Positions 35,386-44,892 are shown, counted from the first letter of the stretch. The stretch: 64,000 bases of DNA from Stutzerimonas stutzeri (GCF_000952685.1 NZ_JYHV01000029.1:124001-188000), one strand, 5' to 3'. Translations and numbers: made by a program. Notes: generated from the letters alone by a model not told the origin.

Positions 35386-36306
35386 ATGAGCGCAAGGCAT
35401 TTTCTCTCACTGATGGATTGCACGCCCCAGGAGCTACTTGGCCTGGTTCGTCGCGGCATCGAGCTGAAGGATCTGCGCGAGCGCGGCATTCTGTTCGAGC
35501 CGCTGAAGAATCGGGTTCTGGGAATGATCTTCGAGAAAGCCTCGACGCGGACTCGATTGTCGTTCGAGGCCGGCATGATTCAGCTGGGCGGCCAGGCGAT
35601 CTTCCTCTCGCCTCGCGATACTCAACTGGGGCGCGGCGAGCCGATCAGCGACTCGGCCATCGTCATGTCGAGCATGCTTGATGCGGTCATGATTCGCACC
35701 TTCGCTCACGCCACCCTGACCGAGTTCGCGGCCCACTCATCGGTGCCCGTCATCAATGGCCTGTCCGACGATCTGCATCCCTGCCAACTGATGGCCGACA
35801 TGCAGACGTTCCATGAGTACCGTGGCAGCATCGCCGGCAAGACGGTGGCCTGGATTGGCGATGGCAACAACATGTGCAACTCCTATATGGAAGCAGCGAT
35901 CCAGTTCGATTTCCAACTGCGTATCGCCTGCCCTGAAGGCTACGAGCCCGAGGGCGAACTGCTGGCCAAAGCGGGTGATCGGGTAAAGATCGTCCGCGAC
36001 CCGCGAGAAGCGGCTGCCGGCGCTCATCTTATCAGTACCGATGTATGGGCCTCGATGGGCCAGGAAGACGAAGTCGCCGCGCGGATCGCCACCTTCCGCC
36101 CCTATCAGGTCGACCGCGCCCTGCTCGACGTGGCGGACGAAGACGTGCTGTTCATGCATTGCCTGCCGGCTCATCGAGGCGAGGAGATCAGCCACGACCT
36201 GCTCGACGACCCTCGCTCAGTCGCCTGGTCCCAGGCCGAAAACCGTCTGCATGTACAGAAGGCCCTGCTTGAATTTCTGGTCGAGCCGGCCTACCACCAC
36301 GCATGA
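35386..36306 (+). CDS. argF: ornithine carbamoyltransferase (anabolic)
   Basis: OTCase, 306 residues, which condenses ornithine with carbamoyl phosphate to citrulline in arginine synthesis. The carbamoyl-phosphate site is [27 protein letters not shown] follows, then the ornithine-binding SMG-type loop in [11 protein letters not shown], and [11 protein letters not shown] holds the catalytic Cys. The start at 35386 (MSARHFLSL) has AAAGG upstream. It overlaps the ABC ATPase gene by ATGA. No linked arc genes, so the anabolic form is likely. Confidence 0.95.
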   Translation: MSARHFLSLMDCTPQELLGLVRRGIELKDLRERGILFEPLKNRVLGMIFEKASTRTRLSFEAGMIQLGGQAIFLSPRDTQLGRGEPISDSAIVMSSMLDAVMIRTFAHATLTEFAAHSSVPVINGLSDDLHPCQLMADMQTFHEYRGSIAGKTVAWIGDGNNMCNSYMEAAIQFDFQLRIACPEGYEPEGELLAKAGDRVKIVRDPREAAAGAHLISTDVWASMGQEDEVAARIATFRPYQVDRALLDVADEDVLFMHCLPAHRGEEISHDLLDDPRSVAWSQAENRLHVQKALLEFLVEPAYHHA

Positions 36307-37412
36307 GCCATCAGCCGCTGCTGCATCTGCGCAATCTGGACTGCGGTTATGGCGGACAGAGCGTCGTCCAGAACCTCAATCTGCACTTGAATCGCGGCGA
36401 CATCGGCTGCCTGCTGGGGCCTTCCGGCTGCGGCAAGACCACCACGCTAAGGGCCATCGCCGGTTTCGAGCACATTAACGAAGGCGAGATCCAGCTGGGC
36501 GACGCCGTACTCTCGCGACGTGGCTTCACGCTCTCGCCGGAGAAGCGCCGGATCGGCATGGTTTTCCAGGACTATGCACTGTTCCCCCATCTGACCGTGG
36601 CGGAAAACATCGGCTTCGGCATTCGCAAGCACCCGCACAGCCAACGTATCGTTCGCGAAATGCTCGAGCTGGTGCATCTTTCGCCCCTCAGCAAGCGCTA
36701 CCCGCACGAGCTATCCGGCGGTCAGCAGCAACGTGTCGCGCTTGCTCGAGCACTCGCTCCCGAACCCGAGCTGCTGCTGCTCGACGAGCCTTTCTCCAAC
36801 CTTGATGGCGACCTGCGGCGCCGCCTGAGCCATGAAGTACGAGAGATTCTCAAGGCGCGAGGCACCAGTGCGATTCTCGTCACCCATGATCAGGAAGAAG
36901 CGTTCGCCGTCAGCGATCAGGTCGGGGTATTCAAGGATGGTCGCCTGGAACAGTGGGACACGCCGTTCAACCTGTACCACGAACCGCTTACGCCTTTTGT
37001 CGCAAGCTTCATCGGCCAGGGTTACTTCATTCGCGGACAGTTGATCGATCCGGAAACGGTACAGACCGAGCTTGGCGTCATTCGCGGCAACCGTGCCTAT
37101 ACCATGCCGGCCGGCAGCTCGGTGGACGTTCTGCTGCGCCCCGACGACATCGTCTATTCGCCGCAAAGCGCGCTCAAGGCGCTCATCGTCGGCAAGACGT
37201 TCCTCGGCGCCTCGACCTTGTATCGCCTGCAATTGCCGACCGGCAATCTGCTCGAAGGGATCTTCCCCAGCCATGCGGACTATCCGACCGGCCAGGATGT
37301 CGGTATTGGCATCGCCGCCGACCATTTGGTGGTATTTCCCGCCCAGGGCAGCATTGCCGCCCACGAAAAGCTGCCGGAAGCAGGCGTGCGTCGCTACAGC
37401 GGCAACGTCTGA
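36303..37412 (+). CDS. ABC transporter ATP-binding protein, FbpC-like
   Basis: A 369-residue ABC ATPase of the ferric-iron (FbpC)/CysA-like importer class. Walker A is [16 protein letters not shown] near residue 38, the signature is [18 protein letters not shown], Walker [19 protein letters not shown], and the H-loop [11 protein letters not shown]-terminal TOBE-like regulatory domain covers about 240-369 ([10 protein letters not shown]). It overlaps argF, and no permease or binding-protein gene is near, so its partners are elsewhere. The coupling to argF translation is curious and probably incidental. Confidence 0.88.
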   Translation: MSHQPLLHLRNLDCGYGGQSVVQNLNLHLNRGDIGCLLGPSGCGKTTTLRAIAGFEHINEGEIQLGDAVLSRRGFTLSPEKRRIGMVFQDYALFPHLTVAENIGFGIRKHPHSQRIVREMLELVHLSPLSKRYPHELSGGQQQRVALARALAPEPELLLLDEPFSNLDGDLRRRLSHEVREILKARGTSAILVTHDQEEAFAVSDQVGVFKDGRLEQWDTPFNLYHEPLTPFVASFIGQGYFIRGQLIDPETVQTELGVIRGNRAYTMPAGSSVDVLLRPDDIVYSPQSALKALIVGKTFLGASTLYRLQLPTGNLLEGIFPSHADYPTGQDVGIGIAADHLVVFPAQGSIAAHEKLPEAGVRRYSGNV

Positions 37413-37431
37413 TCGTCAGACGTTCGCCCTC

Positions 37432-37947
37432 TCAGCCTTCCACCTGCCCCAGTGCCCCACCTTCACGAGCCTTGAGGCGCCGAGCCCGAAAGAACTCGCT
37501 CAGCATTGCGCTGCACGCATCTGGCATAACGCCACCTTCGACCACCACGCGGTGGTTGAGAAACGCCTGGGAAAAGAACTGCCCGCGGCTGATCGCTACA
37601 CCAGCCTTGGGCTCCGTAGCGCCGTACACCACTCGTTGGATGCGTGAATGCACAATCAGTCCGGCGCACATACTGCAAGGCTCTAGCGTCACGTACAGCG
37701 TACTGCCCGACAGTCGGTAGTTTGCGATATTCGCTGCTGCGTCACGGATCGCCACCATTTCGGCATGCGCGCTGGGGTCGTGGCGAGATATCGGACAATT
37801 GAAGCCGCGGCCGATGACCTGGCCGTTCTGCACCACTACCGCCCCTACCGGAACTTCTCCCAACTGCGCACCTTCTGCGGCCAGCGCTAACGCTTCACGC
37901 ATGAAGTCCTCGTCACGAGAACGATCGATGATCACGGGTCTTTTCAT
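37432..37947 (-). CDS. tadA: tRNA-specific adenosine(34) deaminase
   Basis: TadA, 171 residues, the zinc deaminase that makes inosine at the wobble base of tRNA-Arg(ACG). The zinc site is HAE in PSAHAEMVAIRDAA and PCSMC in TLEPCSMCAGLIVHSRI. SRGQFFSQAFLNHRVVVEGGV is typical of the family C-terminus. It is convergent with the ABC ATPase gene. Confidence 0.95.
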   Translation of the reverse strand: MKRPVIIDRSRDEDFMREALALAAEGAQLGEVPVGAVVVQNGQVIGRGFNCPISRHDPSAHAEMVAIRDAAANIANYRLSGSTLYVTLEPCSMCAGLIVHSRIQRVVYGATEPKAGVAISRGQFFSQAFLNHRVVVEGGVMPDACSAMLSEFFRARRLKAREGGALGQVEG

Positions 37948-38016
37948 TTCAAATCCAGCTTACCCACTCCAGACACTCGCTGTTCACTTGCTGTTGTGAC
38001 GCTTGGCAGCAGCTGC

Positions 38017-39387
38017 TTACACCACTTCGATGGCCGCCATCAGCCCGGTTTCCATATGGTCGATGACATGGCAGTGAAACATCCAAACGCCCGGATTATC
38101 CGCCACCAACGCGATTCTGGCGGTTTCATTCTTGCCCAGCAGATAGGTATCGGTGAGCCAGGGGTCGATCTTCTTGCGGTTGGACGAGATCACCTTGAAG
38201 GTCATGCCGTGCAAATGAATCGGGTGTTGATATTGGCTGAGGTTACGCAGTTCGAAGATGTAGTGGCCGTTCTTTCTCAGCGTCGCGATTGGTCGGTCCG
38301 CACAGGTCTTGTCGTTGATGTCCCAGGCCTGGCCGTTGATTTGCCAGAAGGTGAACGCCTTGTCCTGCCCCGCGTCGCTGGACAAGGTGCCGGCCCATTC
38401 GAAGTTGAAGCGCAGGGTTTCGGCCTGCTGCAGATTCGGTTCGGCGACAGGATTGGCGGGTAGCGCCGCAGGCCAGTCCCCCCCTACCTCGTTGGTGTTC
38501 ACCGACTTCAGGGTGGCCAACCGTAGCGGACCATTACGCAGCGACAGCTCCTCGCCAGCCGGCGGAACCTTCAACGCCAAATCCGCGCGCATGCCCGGCC
38601 CCAACCAATAACCCTTGCCGAGCGGACGCGGATCGATCGGGTTGCCATCGAGCGCATAGAGACGCGCTTCTCCGTCCGGCAGATTCAACCGGTAGGTCAG
38701 CGTGTTGTCCAGGTTGAGAATGCGCAGGCGCACCACCTGTCCGGCGGGTAATTCCAATGTCGGCGCATGCTCGCCATTGACGCTCGAGAGCACGCCCGGA
38801 GTGCCGCCGCGTGCGGCTTCGCGCGGTACGCTGAAGGCTGTGAATGCGCCTTCCTTGTCGACGTGCCAGCTCTTCAGGCTCAGCGTGCGCTCGTGGCGGA
38901 AGCCGCTCGGCTCACGTTCCTCAATGATCAGCGGCCCGACCAGGCCGCGACCAAGCTGTTCGGCGCTGCGAGTGTGCGGGTGATACCAGAAACTGCCTGC
39001 ATCAGGCACCTGAAAGCGGTAATCGAATGACTCGCCCGGCAACACCGGAAGCTGCGATACGTACGGCACGCCATCCATGTTCAACGGCAGACGGATGCCA
39101 TGCCAGTGGATGGTGGTCGGTTCCGGCAGATGATTGGTGAAGCGCACCCGCAGCCAGTCACCCTGTCGCGCACGCAATTCTTGGCCTGGAGCTTGCCCGC
39201 CGTAACACCAGGCGGGCGTCGCCGCACCAGGAATCAGCTCGATATCAGCGGGTGCTGCGATCAGGTCGTAATCATGGGTGGCGACATCAGCGGGACGCCC
39301 GAGCCAGTAGCGTACGCCCCCGACGCCTGCGCCGACGGCGCCCAGCCCGACCAGCCCGGTGAGTATCTGTCTACGGCTAAACGACAT
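38017..39387 (-). CDS. multicopper oxidase, Tat-exported
   Basis: A 456-residue multicopper oxidase with three cupredoxin domains. All four copper-ligand blocks are present: TIHWHG, FWYHPHTR, HPIHLHG and HCHVIDHMETGLM; the last holds the Cys-His-Met of the type 1 copper. The N-terminus MSFSRRQILTGLVGLGAVG is a twin-arginine signal, so it is exported folded. I chose ATG 39387; an upstream GTG (39420) is less likely. Substrates of such enzymes range from Cu(I) and Fe(II) to phenolics. No copper-resistance genes flank it. Confidence 0.9.
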   Translation of the reverse strand: MSFSRRQILTGLVGLGAVGAGVGGVRYWLGRPADVATHDYDLIAAPADIELIPGAATPAWCYGGQAPGQELRARQGDWLRVRFTNHLPEPTTIHWHGIRLPLNMDGVPYVSQLPVLPGESFDYRFQVPDAGSFWYHPHTRSAEQLGRGLVGPLIIEEREPSGFRHERTLSLKSWHVDKEGAFTAFSVPREAARGGTPGVLSSVNGEHAPTLELPAGQVVRLRILNLDNTLTYRLNLPDGEARLYALDGNPIDPRPLGKGYWLGPGMRADLALKVPPAGEELSLRNGPLRLATLKSVNTNEVGGDWPAALPANPVAEPNLQQAETLRFNFEWAGTLSSDAGQDKAFTFWQINGQAWDINDKTCADRPIATLRKNGHYIFELRNLSQYQHPIHLHGMTFKVISSNRKKIDPWLTDTYLLGKNETARIALVADNPGVWMFHCHVIDHMETGLMAAIEVV

Positions 39388-39749
39388 GATGCTCGGAAGT
39401 TCCTTACGTGAAGACGACACAGTTTCTCATTAACTGTCGGGATTGTGCGACCGCCACGACGCCTTGATCTGTGTCCGATAGCCGCAACCTCGCGACGGCC
39501 AACCGTGCCGGCAGGATTTGCCGCGCTCAGAAGCCGCTGGCAATCGGCATCAATAGCCCTGCAGCACTAGCAGCCATGCCGACGGCTCAGTGGTGCCTGG
39601 CGCCGCTGCCTAGCGGGCTCGGCTCGGCGTCCCGTTTACGTTCGCTCTCATTGCTACCACCACCGGCCGGCAGCTGTGTCCCGAGTTTCGCGAACCGTTG
39701 CGCGACGTTACGCGTCTACTGAACACACTTACATACACAAGGATGCTCT
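39388..39749. promoter_or_regulatory. divergent region, multicopper oxidase / DUF1206 gene
   Basis: About 360 bases between divergent genes, with promoters for both expected. Short open frames on the plus strand show no features. I see no clear operator or hairpin. Confidence 0.4.
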
Positions 39750-40589
39750 ATGCACACCAACCCAGCCAGTGCAAAAGATGACGACAGCATAAGCAAAGGC
39801 ATCGTCTGGCTCGCACGGAGCGGGTACGCCGCTCGAGGCGTGGTCTACCTGATCATCGGCGCTTTCGCGTTCCTTGCCGGTATCGGCAGCGGTGAAACCA
39901 TCGGCACAAAAGGCGCCATCCAACAATTGTTGAGCCAGCCGTTCGGTGAAACCTTGCTCTGGATCTTGGTGGTAGGGCTCGTGGCCTATGCGGCATGGCG
40001 CCTGACTCAGGCAATCGCCGATCCGGAAGGTCATGGCGCCGACGCCAAAGGCCTCGCGATCCGAGCTGGTCTGGTCGGCAGCGCGATCGCCTATGCCCTG
40101 CTCACGCTGTTCACGCTGGGCCTGCTCGGCAGTCCGATAGGCAATGCAGGTGGCAGTGGCGGCTCTGATGGCCAGGACTTCCTATCGGGTCTGCTCGGCT
40201 GGAAGTTTTCCAACTACCTGGTCTACGCCGTTGCACTGATTCCGCTTGGCGTGGGTATCGCTCATATCATCAAGGGCTGGAAAGCAAAGTTCGAAAAATA
40301 TTTCTACGCCTCCGAAGATGTCATGCGCTGGGTCCGACCGATTTCACGCGCAGGTCTGATTGCGCGAGGTGTTGCCTTCCTGATCATTGCCGGCATGCTT
40401 TTCAGTGGCGGAGCGCGCTACGAACCAACCGATCCGCCTGGTCTGGAAGATGCGCTGAATGCGTTACAAAGCCTGCCCTTCGGTGCCTTCTGGCTCTCGC
40501 TGGTCGGTCTCGGGTTGGCGGCTTTCGCCCTGTACAGCGTCTTCGAAGCCATCTGGCGCCGTATCGATATGCCGGCGGTCATCCACTAG
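39750..40589 (+). CDS. DUF1206 membrane protein with internal triple repeat
   Basis: A 279-residue inner-membrane protein of the DUF1206 family. It is built from three repeats of about 90 residues, each with two membrane segments. Equivalent repeat starts are SGYAARGVVYLIIGAFAF (about 24-41), IRAGLVGSAIAYALLTLF (about 105) and SRAGLIARGVAFLIIAGM (about 198). The motif R-x-G-x2-A-R-G-x-x-(F/Y)-L-I-I is the family mark. Function is unknown. It is a single gene. Confidence 0.85.
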   Translation: MHTNPASAKDDDSISKGIVWLARSGYAARGVVYLIIGAFAFLAGIGSGETIGTKGAIQQLLSQPFGETLLWILVVGLVAYAAWRLTQAIADPEGHGADAKGLAIRAGLVGSAIAYALLTLFTLGLLGSPIGNAGGSGGSDGQDFLSGLLGWKFSNYLVYAVALIPLGVGIAHIIKGWKAKFEKYFYASEDVMRWVRPISRAGLIARGVAFLIIAGMLFSGGARYEPTDPPGLEDALNALQSLPFGAFWLSLVGLGLAAFALYSVFEAIWRRIDMPAVIH

Positions 40590-40714
40590 CAGCAAAGCCG
40601 GGAAAGCTTTCGTACAAGCCGACGCAATGACTAGGCGCGAACCAGCGTACTGCTATCCACAGCAGCTCGATCAGGAATTATCCATTCACCGCTGACGAGC
40701 GCTGGCACAAAAAA

Positions 40715-40758
40715 TGCTCCTTTCTAATTATGGTTGGCCTAAAGGAGCAAATTGCTCC
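40715..40758. promoter_or_regulatory. three GGAGCA half-sites upstream of the FeaR-like gene
   Basis: TGCTCC at 40715-40720, GGAGCA at 40744-40749 and TGCTCC at 40753-40758. The last two form the perfect 7-1-7 palindrome GGAGCAA-A-TTGCTCC, and the first two form a wider pair TGCTCCTTT / AAAGGAGCA. It lies 55 bases before the regulator start in an AT-rich region, so it looks like an operator. Confidence 0.62.
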
Positions 40759-40812
40759 GATAGGTAACATATTAACGAATTACGAATGAGCAGCTGTGCT
40801 TCGGAGGGCGCC

Positions 40813-41772
40813 ATGTTGGGGCAACAGACCACACACCACGCATTGGAACGTTGGCAGCAATCAATCGAATCGGTTTGCGGCGCCTATGAAACACAGCTCG
40901 CCTATAACCGCTCCCTGTTCATTGGCGAAGTTGAAGCCCGAGCTCATGCAGGAATCACACTTGCCCACTTGAAGACCAATGCCGGCTTGATCAGACGCAC
41001 TCGCCGCCCGGACCGCGAGGATGAGAGCAATTGCTTTCTGGTCAGTCAGCGCAGCGGTACGTCTCAGATTTCACAGAACGGCATAACCTTCACGCTCGTT
41101 CCGGGCGATATCGTTTTGATGGATTCGGTGGGCAGTTGCGAAATCACTCCCCAGGGACTGATCGAACATGCCTCCTTTGCGCTCCCCCGAGCTGAGGTGG
41201 TCAAAGTGCTGCGCAGCCCCGGTACACAGTTCGGCAAGGTCTCGACCAATCACACCAGCGGCCGCATGCTCAAGCTGCTCATCGACCAGCTCTGCCTGTA
41301 TGAAGAAGGGTCTACCGCAGATACCAGCGAGGCGGGCTCCCTACTATCTGCGTTCACGACGCTGCTAAGTCCGTCGCTTTGCCGCAACGCCAACCAGGAC
41401 ATGGTGTTCGAGTCGCTGGACAGCCAAAGCCTCCGTGCTTGCGTGTACAAGCTAATCGATGAGTCGCTCGGTCAGCCGAACCTCACACCCCTCTCGCTTG
41501 CGACTCGGTTGGAAATATCCGTTCGACATCTGTACCGCCTGTTCGAAGAGCAGGGAGACAGTGTCTGCCGTTACATTCAGCGCATGCGACTCAAACGCAG
41601 CGCGGCCGACCTGGCCAACCCGAACCTGCGCCATCAGTCGATCACCTCGATCGCATACAAATGGGGTTTCACCGATTCGGCGCATTTCAGTCGCTCGTTC
41701 AAGAAACAGTACGAGGCCAGTCCCAAGGACTATCGTGCCGTCTCGCTCCAGGCGTTGATGCGCTTGAACTAA
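40813..41772 (+). CDS. AraC-family regulator, FeaR-like
   Basis: A 319-residue AraC-family regulator of the FeaR type (FeaR activates tyramine/phenylethylamine oxidation genes in E. coli). The N-terminal AraC-binding-like domain covers about residues 1-190 (FLVSQRSGTSQISQNGITFTLVPGDIVLMDS). Two helix-turn-helix motifs lie at the C-terminus: LSLATRLEISVRHLYRLFEE and SITSIAYKWGFTDSAHFSRS. ATG 40813 has GGAGGG five bases upstream, so I prefer it to the ATG at 40786. It may control the convergent amine cluster or the phenylacetaldehyde-type dehydrogenase at 57227. Confidence 0.83.
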   Translation: MLGQQTTHHALERWQQSIESVCGAYETQLAYNRSLFIGEVEARAHAGITLAHLKTNAGLIRRTRRPDREDESNCFLVSQRSGTSQISQNGITFTLVPGDIVLMDSVGSCEITPQGLIEHASFALPRAEVVKVLRSPGTQFGKVSTNHTSGRMLKLLIDQLCLYEEGSTADTSEAGSLLSAFTTLLSPSLCRNANQDMVFESLDSQSLRACVYKLIDESLGQPNLTPLSLATRLEISVRHLYRLFEEQGDSVCRYIQRMRLKRSAADLANPNLRHQSITSIAYKWGFTDSAHFSRSFKKQYEASPKDYRAVSLQALMRLN

Positions 41773-41803
41773 GCCGGGGCAAGCGATTTACGCCGGACGC
41801 TTA

Positions 41804-41826
41804 CTGCAGAACCCTCAGTTCTGCAG
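41804..41826. other. 9-bp stem hairpin at the LuxR gene stop
   Basis: CTGCAGAAC-CCTCA-GTTCTGCAG is a perfect inverted repeat spanning the LuxR-gene stop codon, between two convergent genes. It lacks a T-tract on the correct side, so I call it a hairpin and not a proven terminator. Confidence 0.45.
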
Positions 41827-42489
41827 AAAAAGCGTCGCGATCAGCTCGGTGCGATTATGCACGCCCAACTTGCGATAGAGGTTGTTGAGATGCGTCTTGA
41901 TCGTGGGCAAGCCAACCCCGAGTGTCTGGGCCAGCACCTTGTTGCTCGCTCCCTGACGGAGCAGTTCGGTCAATTCGCGCTCACGACCGGTCAAGCGCTT
42001 GAACGCGTCGGCCGACGGTGGACAGAGCGATGGTAGAGCCAGCTGGAGCAAGCCGCGCATGCCCGCCAGGCAGTCAAGGTCGCGATCATTGAACGTCCCC
42101 TGCCCTACGATACGCAGCAGCGAGATACCCAACACAGGTCGGCCTTGATCGCTGACCAGCAGCTCCACGACATCGCACGCGCCAAAACGGGCAAGAAATC
42201 GGCCGTAGGTATCGCAGGCAGAACGTGACTGGACGGCCCGGGCTTCATCGAGGGTGACGAGATCCAGGCCTAGCGCCTGACATCGGACGGGTCTCAACGG
42301 ATCGAAGCGCTGGTAGGTATCGAGGTAGCGCTGGTGCATGGTGGGCGTCAGCCCGAGCAGTTCGTAGTCGAAGGCGTCGAGCCCCTCATCGATGCGGTAC
42401 AGCGCAGCGCTAGCCGCAGGAACCGCCAAAGTCACCGCCCTGAGGCATGCCTGGGTGGCGGACACCCCGGACCCTTCAATCGCAAGCAT
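41815..42489 (-). CDS. LuxR-family (GerE-type HTH) regulator
   Basis: A 224-residue regulator with a C-terminal LuxR/GerE helix-turn-helix (about 160-224): LTGRERELTELLRQGASNKVLAQTLGVGLPTIKTHLNNLYRKL. The N-terminal 150 residues (MHQRYLDTYQRFDPLRP ... FLARFGACDVVELLV) resemble the effector domains of similar pseudomonad catabolic regulators but lack the acyl-homoserine-lactone signature. It is the last gene of the minus-strand amine cluster, 78 bases after the cupin gene. Confidence 0.85.
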   Translation of the reverse strand: MLAIEGSGVSATQACLRAVTLAVPAASAALYRIDEGLDAFDYELLGLTPTMHQRYLDTYQRFDPLRPVRCQALGLDLVTLDEARAVQSRSACDTYGRFLARFGACDVVELLVSDQGRPVLGISLLRIVGQGTFNDRDLDCLAGMRGLLQLALPSLCPPSADAFKRLTGRERELTELLRQGASNKVLAQTLGVGLPTIKTHLNNLYRKLGVHNRTELIATLFLQN

Positions 42490-42533
42490 GTAAGGCCCCC
42501 CTTGTATGGCTCTTCGAAGCCAACCGAGAGAAT

Positions 42534-42560
42534 GAGCCCGCCAGACCTTCCGGCGGGCTC
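42534..42560 (-). terminator. hairpin after the cupin gene
   Basis: GAGCCCGCC-AGACCTTCC-GGCGGGCTC is a perfect 9-bp stem just past the cupin stop. No strong T-tract follows on the minus strand, so it may attenuate transcription into the LuxR gene or protect the 3' end. Confidence 0.5.
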
Positions 42561-42567
42561 GGATGGG

Positions 42568-42927
42568 TCAGACGACCGCGAGGTAGTGCTTGGTGAAGCT
42601 GTCGCTGACGACGTCCCACAGAACGGGCGTGCCTTTTTCGACGAACCAGCTCTCGCCAGCTTTGTATCGGGTGCTTTGTCCGGTCTTTTCATCGGTCAGG
42701 ACCACTTCGCCGTGCACGACGGTGGCCTGTTCGGTGAACGGATAGACCATGCGGAACTTGCTCCTGGTCGCGGCGAAGTAGCCAGCGCTGACCGGATCGG
42801 TCGGTGCACCGAAGGTCATGCGACCGGCTATCTTCGCTTCACCTTCGAGGATTTCCGAGCCAAGGTCAGCGACAGTGCCCCAGCTATCCAGTTCTTGATA
42901 CGTAACACCCTGTTTGATCGGGGTCAT
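42568..42927 (-). CDS. cupin-domain protein (DUF861/EutQ-like)
   Basis: A 119-residue single-domain cupin (beta-barrel) of the DUF861 type. The core runs KFRMVYPFTEQATVVHGEVVLTDE to KAGESWFVEKGTPVLWDV. The usual metal-binding His residues of cupin motif 1 are mostly replaced (FTEQATVVHGEV), leaving one His. ATG 42927 has GGAGGA seven bases upstream, and it follows the amine-oxidase gene by 30 bases. Such cupins commonly accompany PuuB/DadA-type oxidases. Activity is unknown. Confidence 0.82.
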   Translation of the reverse strand: MTPIKQGVTYQELDSWGTVADLGSEILEGEAKIAGRMTFGAPTDPVSAGYFAATRSKFRMVYPFTEQATVVHGEVVLTDEKTGQSTRYKAGESWFVEKGTPVLWDVVSDSFTKHYLAVV

Positions 42928-42957
42928 GGCAGTTCCTCCAGTTGAGGTGAGTCGTTA

Positions 42958-44256
42958 TTAGCGGCGCCCGGTCCAGAAGCCTTCGAGCTGATGCCAGGTT
43001 TTGCCGCCCGTGAGAATGAGGGCACGCAAGGTGTCCTTGGCCGGGATATCGGCATGCTGTACAGAACTGATCAGATCGTAGCGGGCCGAACCTTCGTTCA
43101 TCCCCTCGGCGAGAACCTTGCAGATGATGTGGCTCGGAGTGACGCCGAATCCTGCGTAACCCTGTACGAAGAACACGTTTGGATGACCGGGCAAGGAGCC
43201 GATCTGCGGGAACAGGTTCGCACCGACGGCCATCGGCCCGCCCCAAGCCAGATCGATCTTCACGTCCTTGAGATAGGGGAAGATCTTAAGCATCAGGTTG
43301 CGATTCCAGGCCTTCAGGTCGCTGGGAATATGCTCCACGTACGGGGTAGCAGAACCGAACAGGAGCCGGTTCTCAGCCGTGACCCGGTAGTAGTCGATGA
43401 CCGGACGGATATCGCTGAACGCACCGCGGATCGGACTGATGCGCTCGATGAGCGCGTCGGACAGCGGCTCGGTCATGATCTGGAAGGCGTAGGTGTTGAG
43501 CGTCTTCTTATGCAGCGTGGGCTCGAGCTTGTTGAGAAAGCTGTCGCAGGCCCAGAGCAGCTTGCTCGCCCTGACCGAGCCCTTGGCGGTGCGCACCGTG
43601 ACTCGGTCGCCGTACTCGACGGCCAGCGCCGGGCTGTTTTCGTAGAGCCTGGCGCCATGGCTGGTCAGAGCCTGTGCTTCGCCGAGCAGCAGATTGAGCG
43701 AGTGAACATGGCCACCGCCCATGTGAAGAAGACCACAGCTGTAAGCATCCGACCCGACCATCCGCTTCAGATCAGACCCGGTCAGCAGCTCGATTTCCTG
43801 ATCCGGCGCGATGGCGCGAAATTCTTTTTCCCAGCCCCGCAGCGTCTTCTCCTGGCGGCTGTTGAAGCCCATGTAGCCATAGCCATGGGTGAAATCCGCA
43901 TCGATGTTGTAACGCTCGATACGGCTCTTGATGATCTTGGCGCCCTGATCACTGATTTCGAAGATCTTCGCCAGGCCATCCTCGCCCACTTGCTTGCGGA
44001 TCGTTTCAAGATCATGGCCAATACCCGCCATGATCTGTCCGCCGTTGCGCCCGGTGCCGCCGAAGCCTAGATAGCGCGCTTCCAGCAACACGATATTGGT
44101 GATTCCTTTCTCGGCCAGTTCCAGCGCGGTGTTCACGCCGGAGAACCCGCCACCAATCACGACGACATCCGCCTCGATATCACCTTCGAGTGAAGGGAAG
44201 CTCAGGTCGTATTTCTTCGTGGCGGTGTAATACGTCGGGGTTTCGATATTGATCAT
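42958..44256 (-). CDS. FAD-dependent amine oxidoreductase, PuuB-like
   Basis: A 432-residue flavin oxidase of the DAO fold, most like gamma-glutamylputrescine oxidase PuuB. The Tyr-rich start TPTYYTATKKYDLSF, the FAD motif VVIGGGFSGVNTALELAEKG, LEARYLGFGGTGRNGGQI, HMGGGHVHSLNLLLGEA, YYRVTAENRLLFG and the C-terminal GYAGFGVTPSHI all match PuuB in order. It oxidises an amine or N-substituted amino acid to an imine/aldehyde and peroxide in the cytosol. No gamma-glutamyl ligase is nearby, so the substrate may be an unconjugated amine. Confidence 0.87.
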   Translation of the reverse strand: MINIETPTYYTATKKYDLSFPSLEGDIEADVVVIGGGFSGVNTALELAEKGITNIVLLEARYLGFGGTGRNGGQIMAGIGHDLETIRKQVGEDGLAKIFEISDQGAKIIKSRIERYNIDADFTHGYGYMGFNSRQEKTLRGWEKEFRAIAPDQEIELLTGSDLKRMVGSDAYSCGLLHMGGGHVHSLNLLLGEAQALTSHGARLYENSPALAVEYGDRVTVRTAKGSVRASKLLWACDSFLNKLEPTLHKKTLNTYAFQIMTEPLSDALIERISPIRGAFSDIRPVIDYYRVTAENRLLFGSATPYVEHIPSDLKAWNRNLMLKIFPYLKDVKIDLAWGGPMAVGANLFPQIGSLPGHPNVFFVQGYAGFGVTPSHIICKVLAEGMNEGSARYDLISSVQHADIPAKDTLRALILTGGKTWHQLEGFWTGRR

Positions 44257-44414
44257 GGGACAACCTGCACGAGGTGAACGCTCTGGCGGTAAACATCTGG
44301 TTTGCCGGCAAAGCTACAACGGAGTGGCCTATTAACGGTTTTCAGCGCGCAAAAGTCTTGACCATCACTGACGCCGGCTTGACCGATCATGCCAGGACTG
44401 AAAAAGCCGGGCAT

Positions 44415-44864
44415 CTAGTCGGGCAGGCCCTGCAGCAAGGCCTTCACCCGTTCGCTGGCCGCGCGAGCGCACGCGACATCGACCGACTCGGACGCACCTG
44501 AAAGACCAACCGCACCGATGACGTCGCCCTGATGCACGAAGGGTTCGCCGCCACCGAAAAATGCAAGACCCGGCTGCAACGGTAAGCCTTGCCTGACCAT
44601 TGCAGAGCAGCAGGCCAGCCGCTCCTCCCACTCGGCCGTTGAGTCACGGAACGCGGCAGCGGTCATCGCCTTGCTCAGCGCAATGGCGCGGCTTGGCGGC
44701 GGTGCGCCATCCATATGCGCGGTCAACACCACTTCGCCTCCGGCACCGACAATAGCGACGCTGACGGCCACCTCCTGGCGCTCGGCCTCCTCAATCACGC
44801 ACGCCAGGATTTCGCGGGCCAGGCTCAAGGTAATGCTCGGGACGACACGCAGCAGCTTCGACAT
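44415..44864 (-). CDS. GlcG/HbpS-family protein
   Basis: A 149-residue GlcG/HbpS-family protein. It has the family's SITLSLAREILACVIEEAERQ helix, VSVAIVGAGGEVVLTAHMDGA, a SRAIALSKAMTAAAF helix and FFGGGEPFVHQGDVIGAVGLSGA. HbpS binds haem; GlcG is encoded with glycolate oxidase and has no proven role. I chose ATG 44864 because AGGAG precedes it; ATG 44885 is an alternative that comes almost against the chemoreceptor stop. It sits between the chemoreceptor and oxidase genes. Confidence 0.82.
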   Translation of the reverse strand: MSKLLRVVPSITLSLAREILACVIEEAERQEVAVSVAIVGAGGEVVLTAHMDGAPPPSRAIALSKAMTAAAFRDSTAEWEERLACCSAMVRQGLPLQPGLAFFGGGEPFVHQGDVIGAVGLSGASESVDVACARAASERVKALLQGLPD

Positions 44865-44892
44865 GGCGTGACTCTCCTGGCTCATTTACTTG

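Noticed and set aside
41804-41826. A bidirectional terminator between the FeaR-like and LuxR genes
   Set aside because: The stem is good, but the A/T run is on the wrong side for the minus-strand gene and it overlaps the stop codon; kept only as a hairpin.
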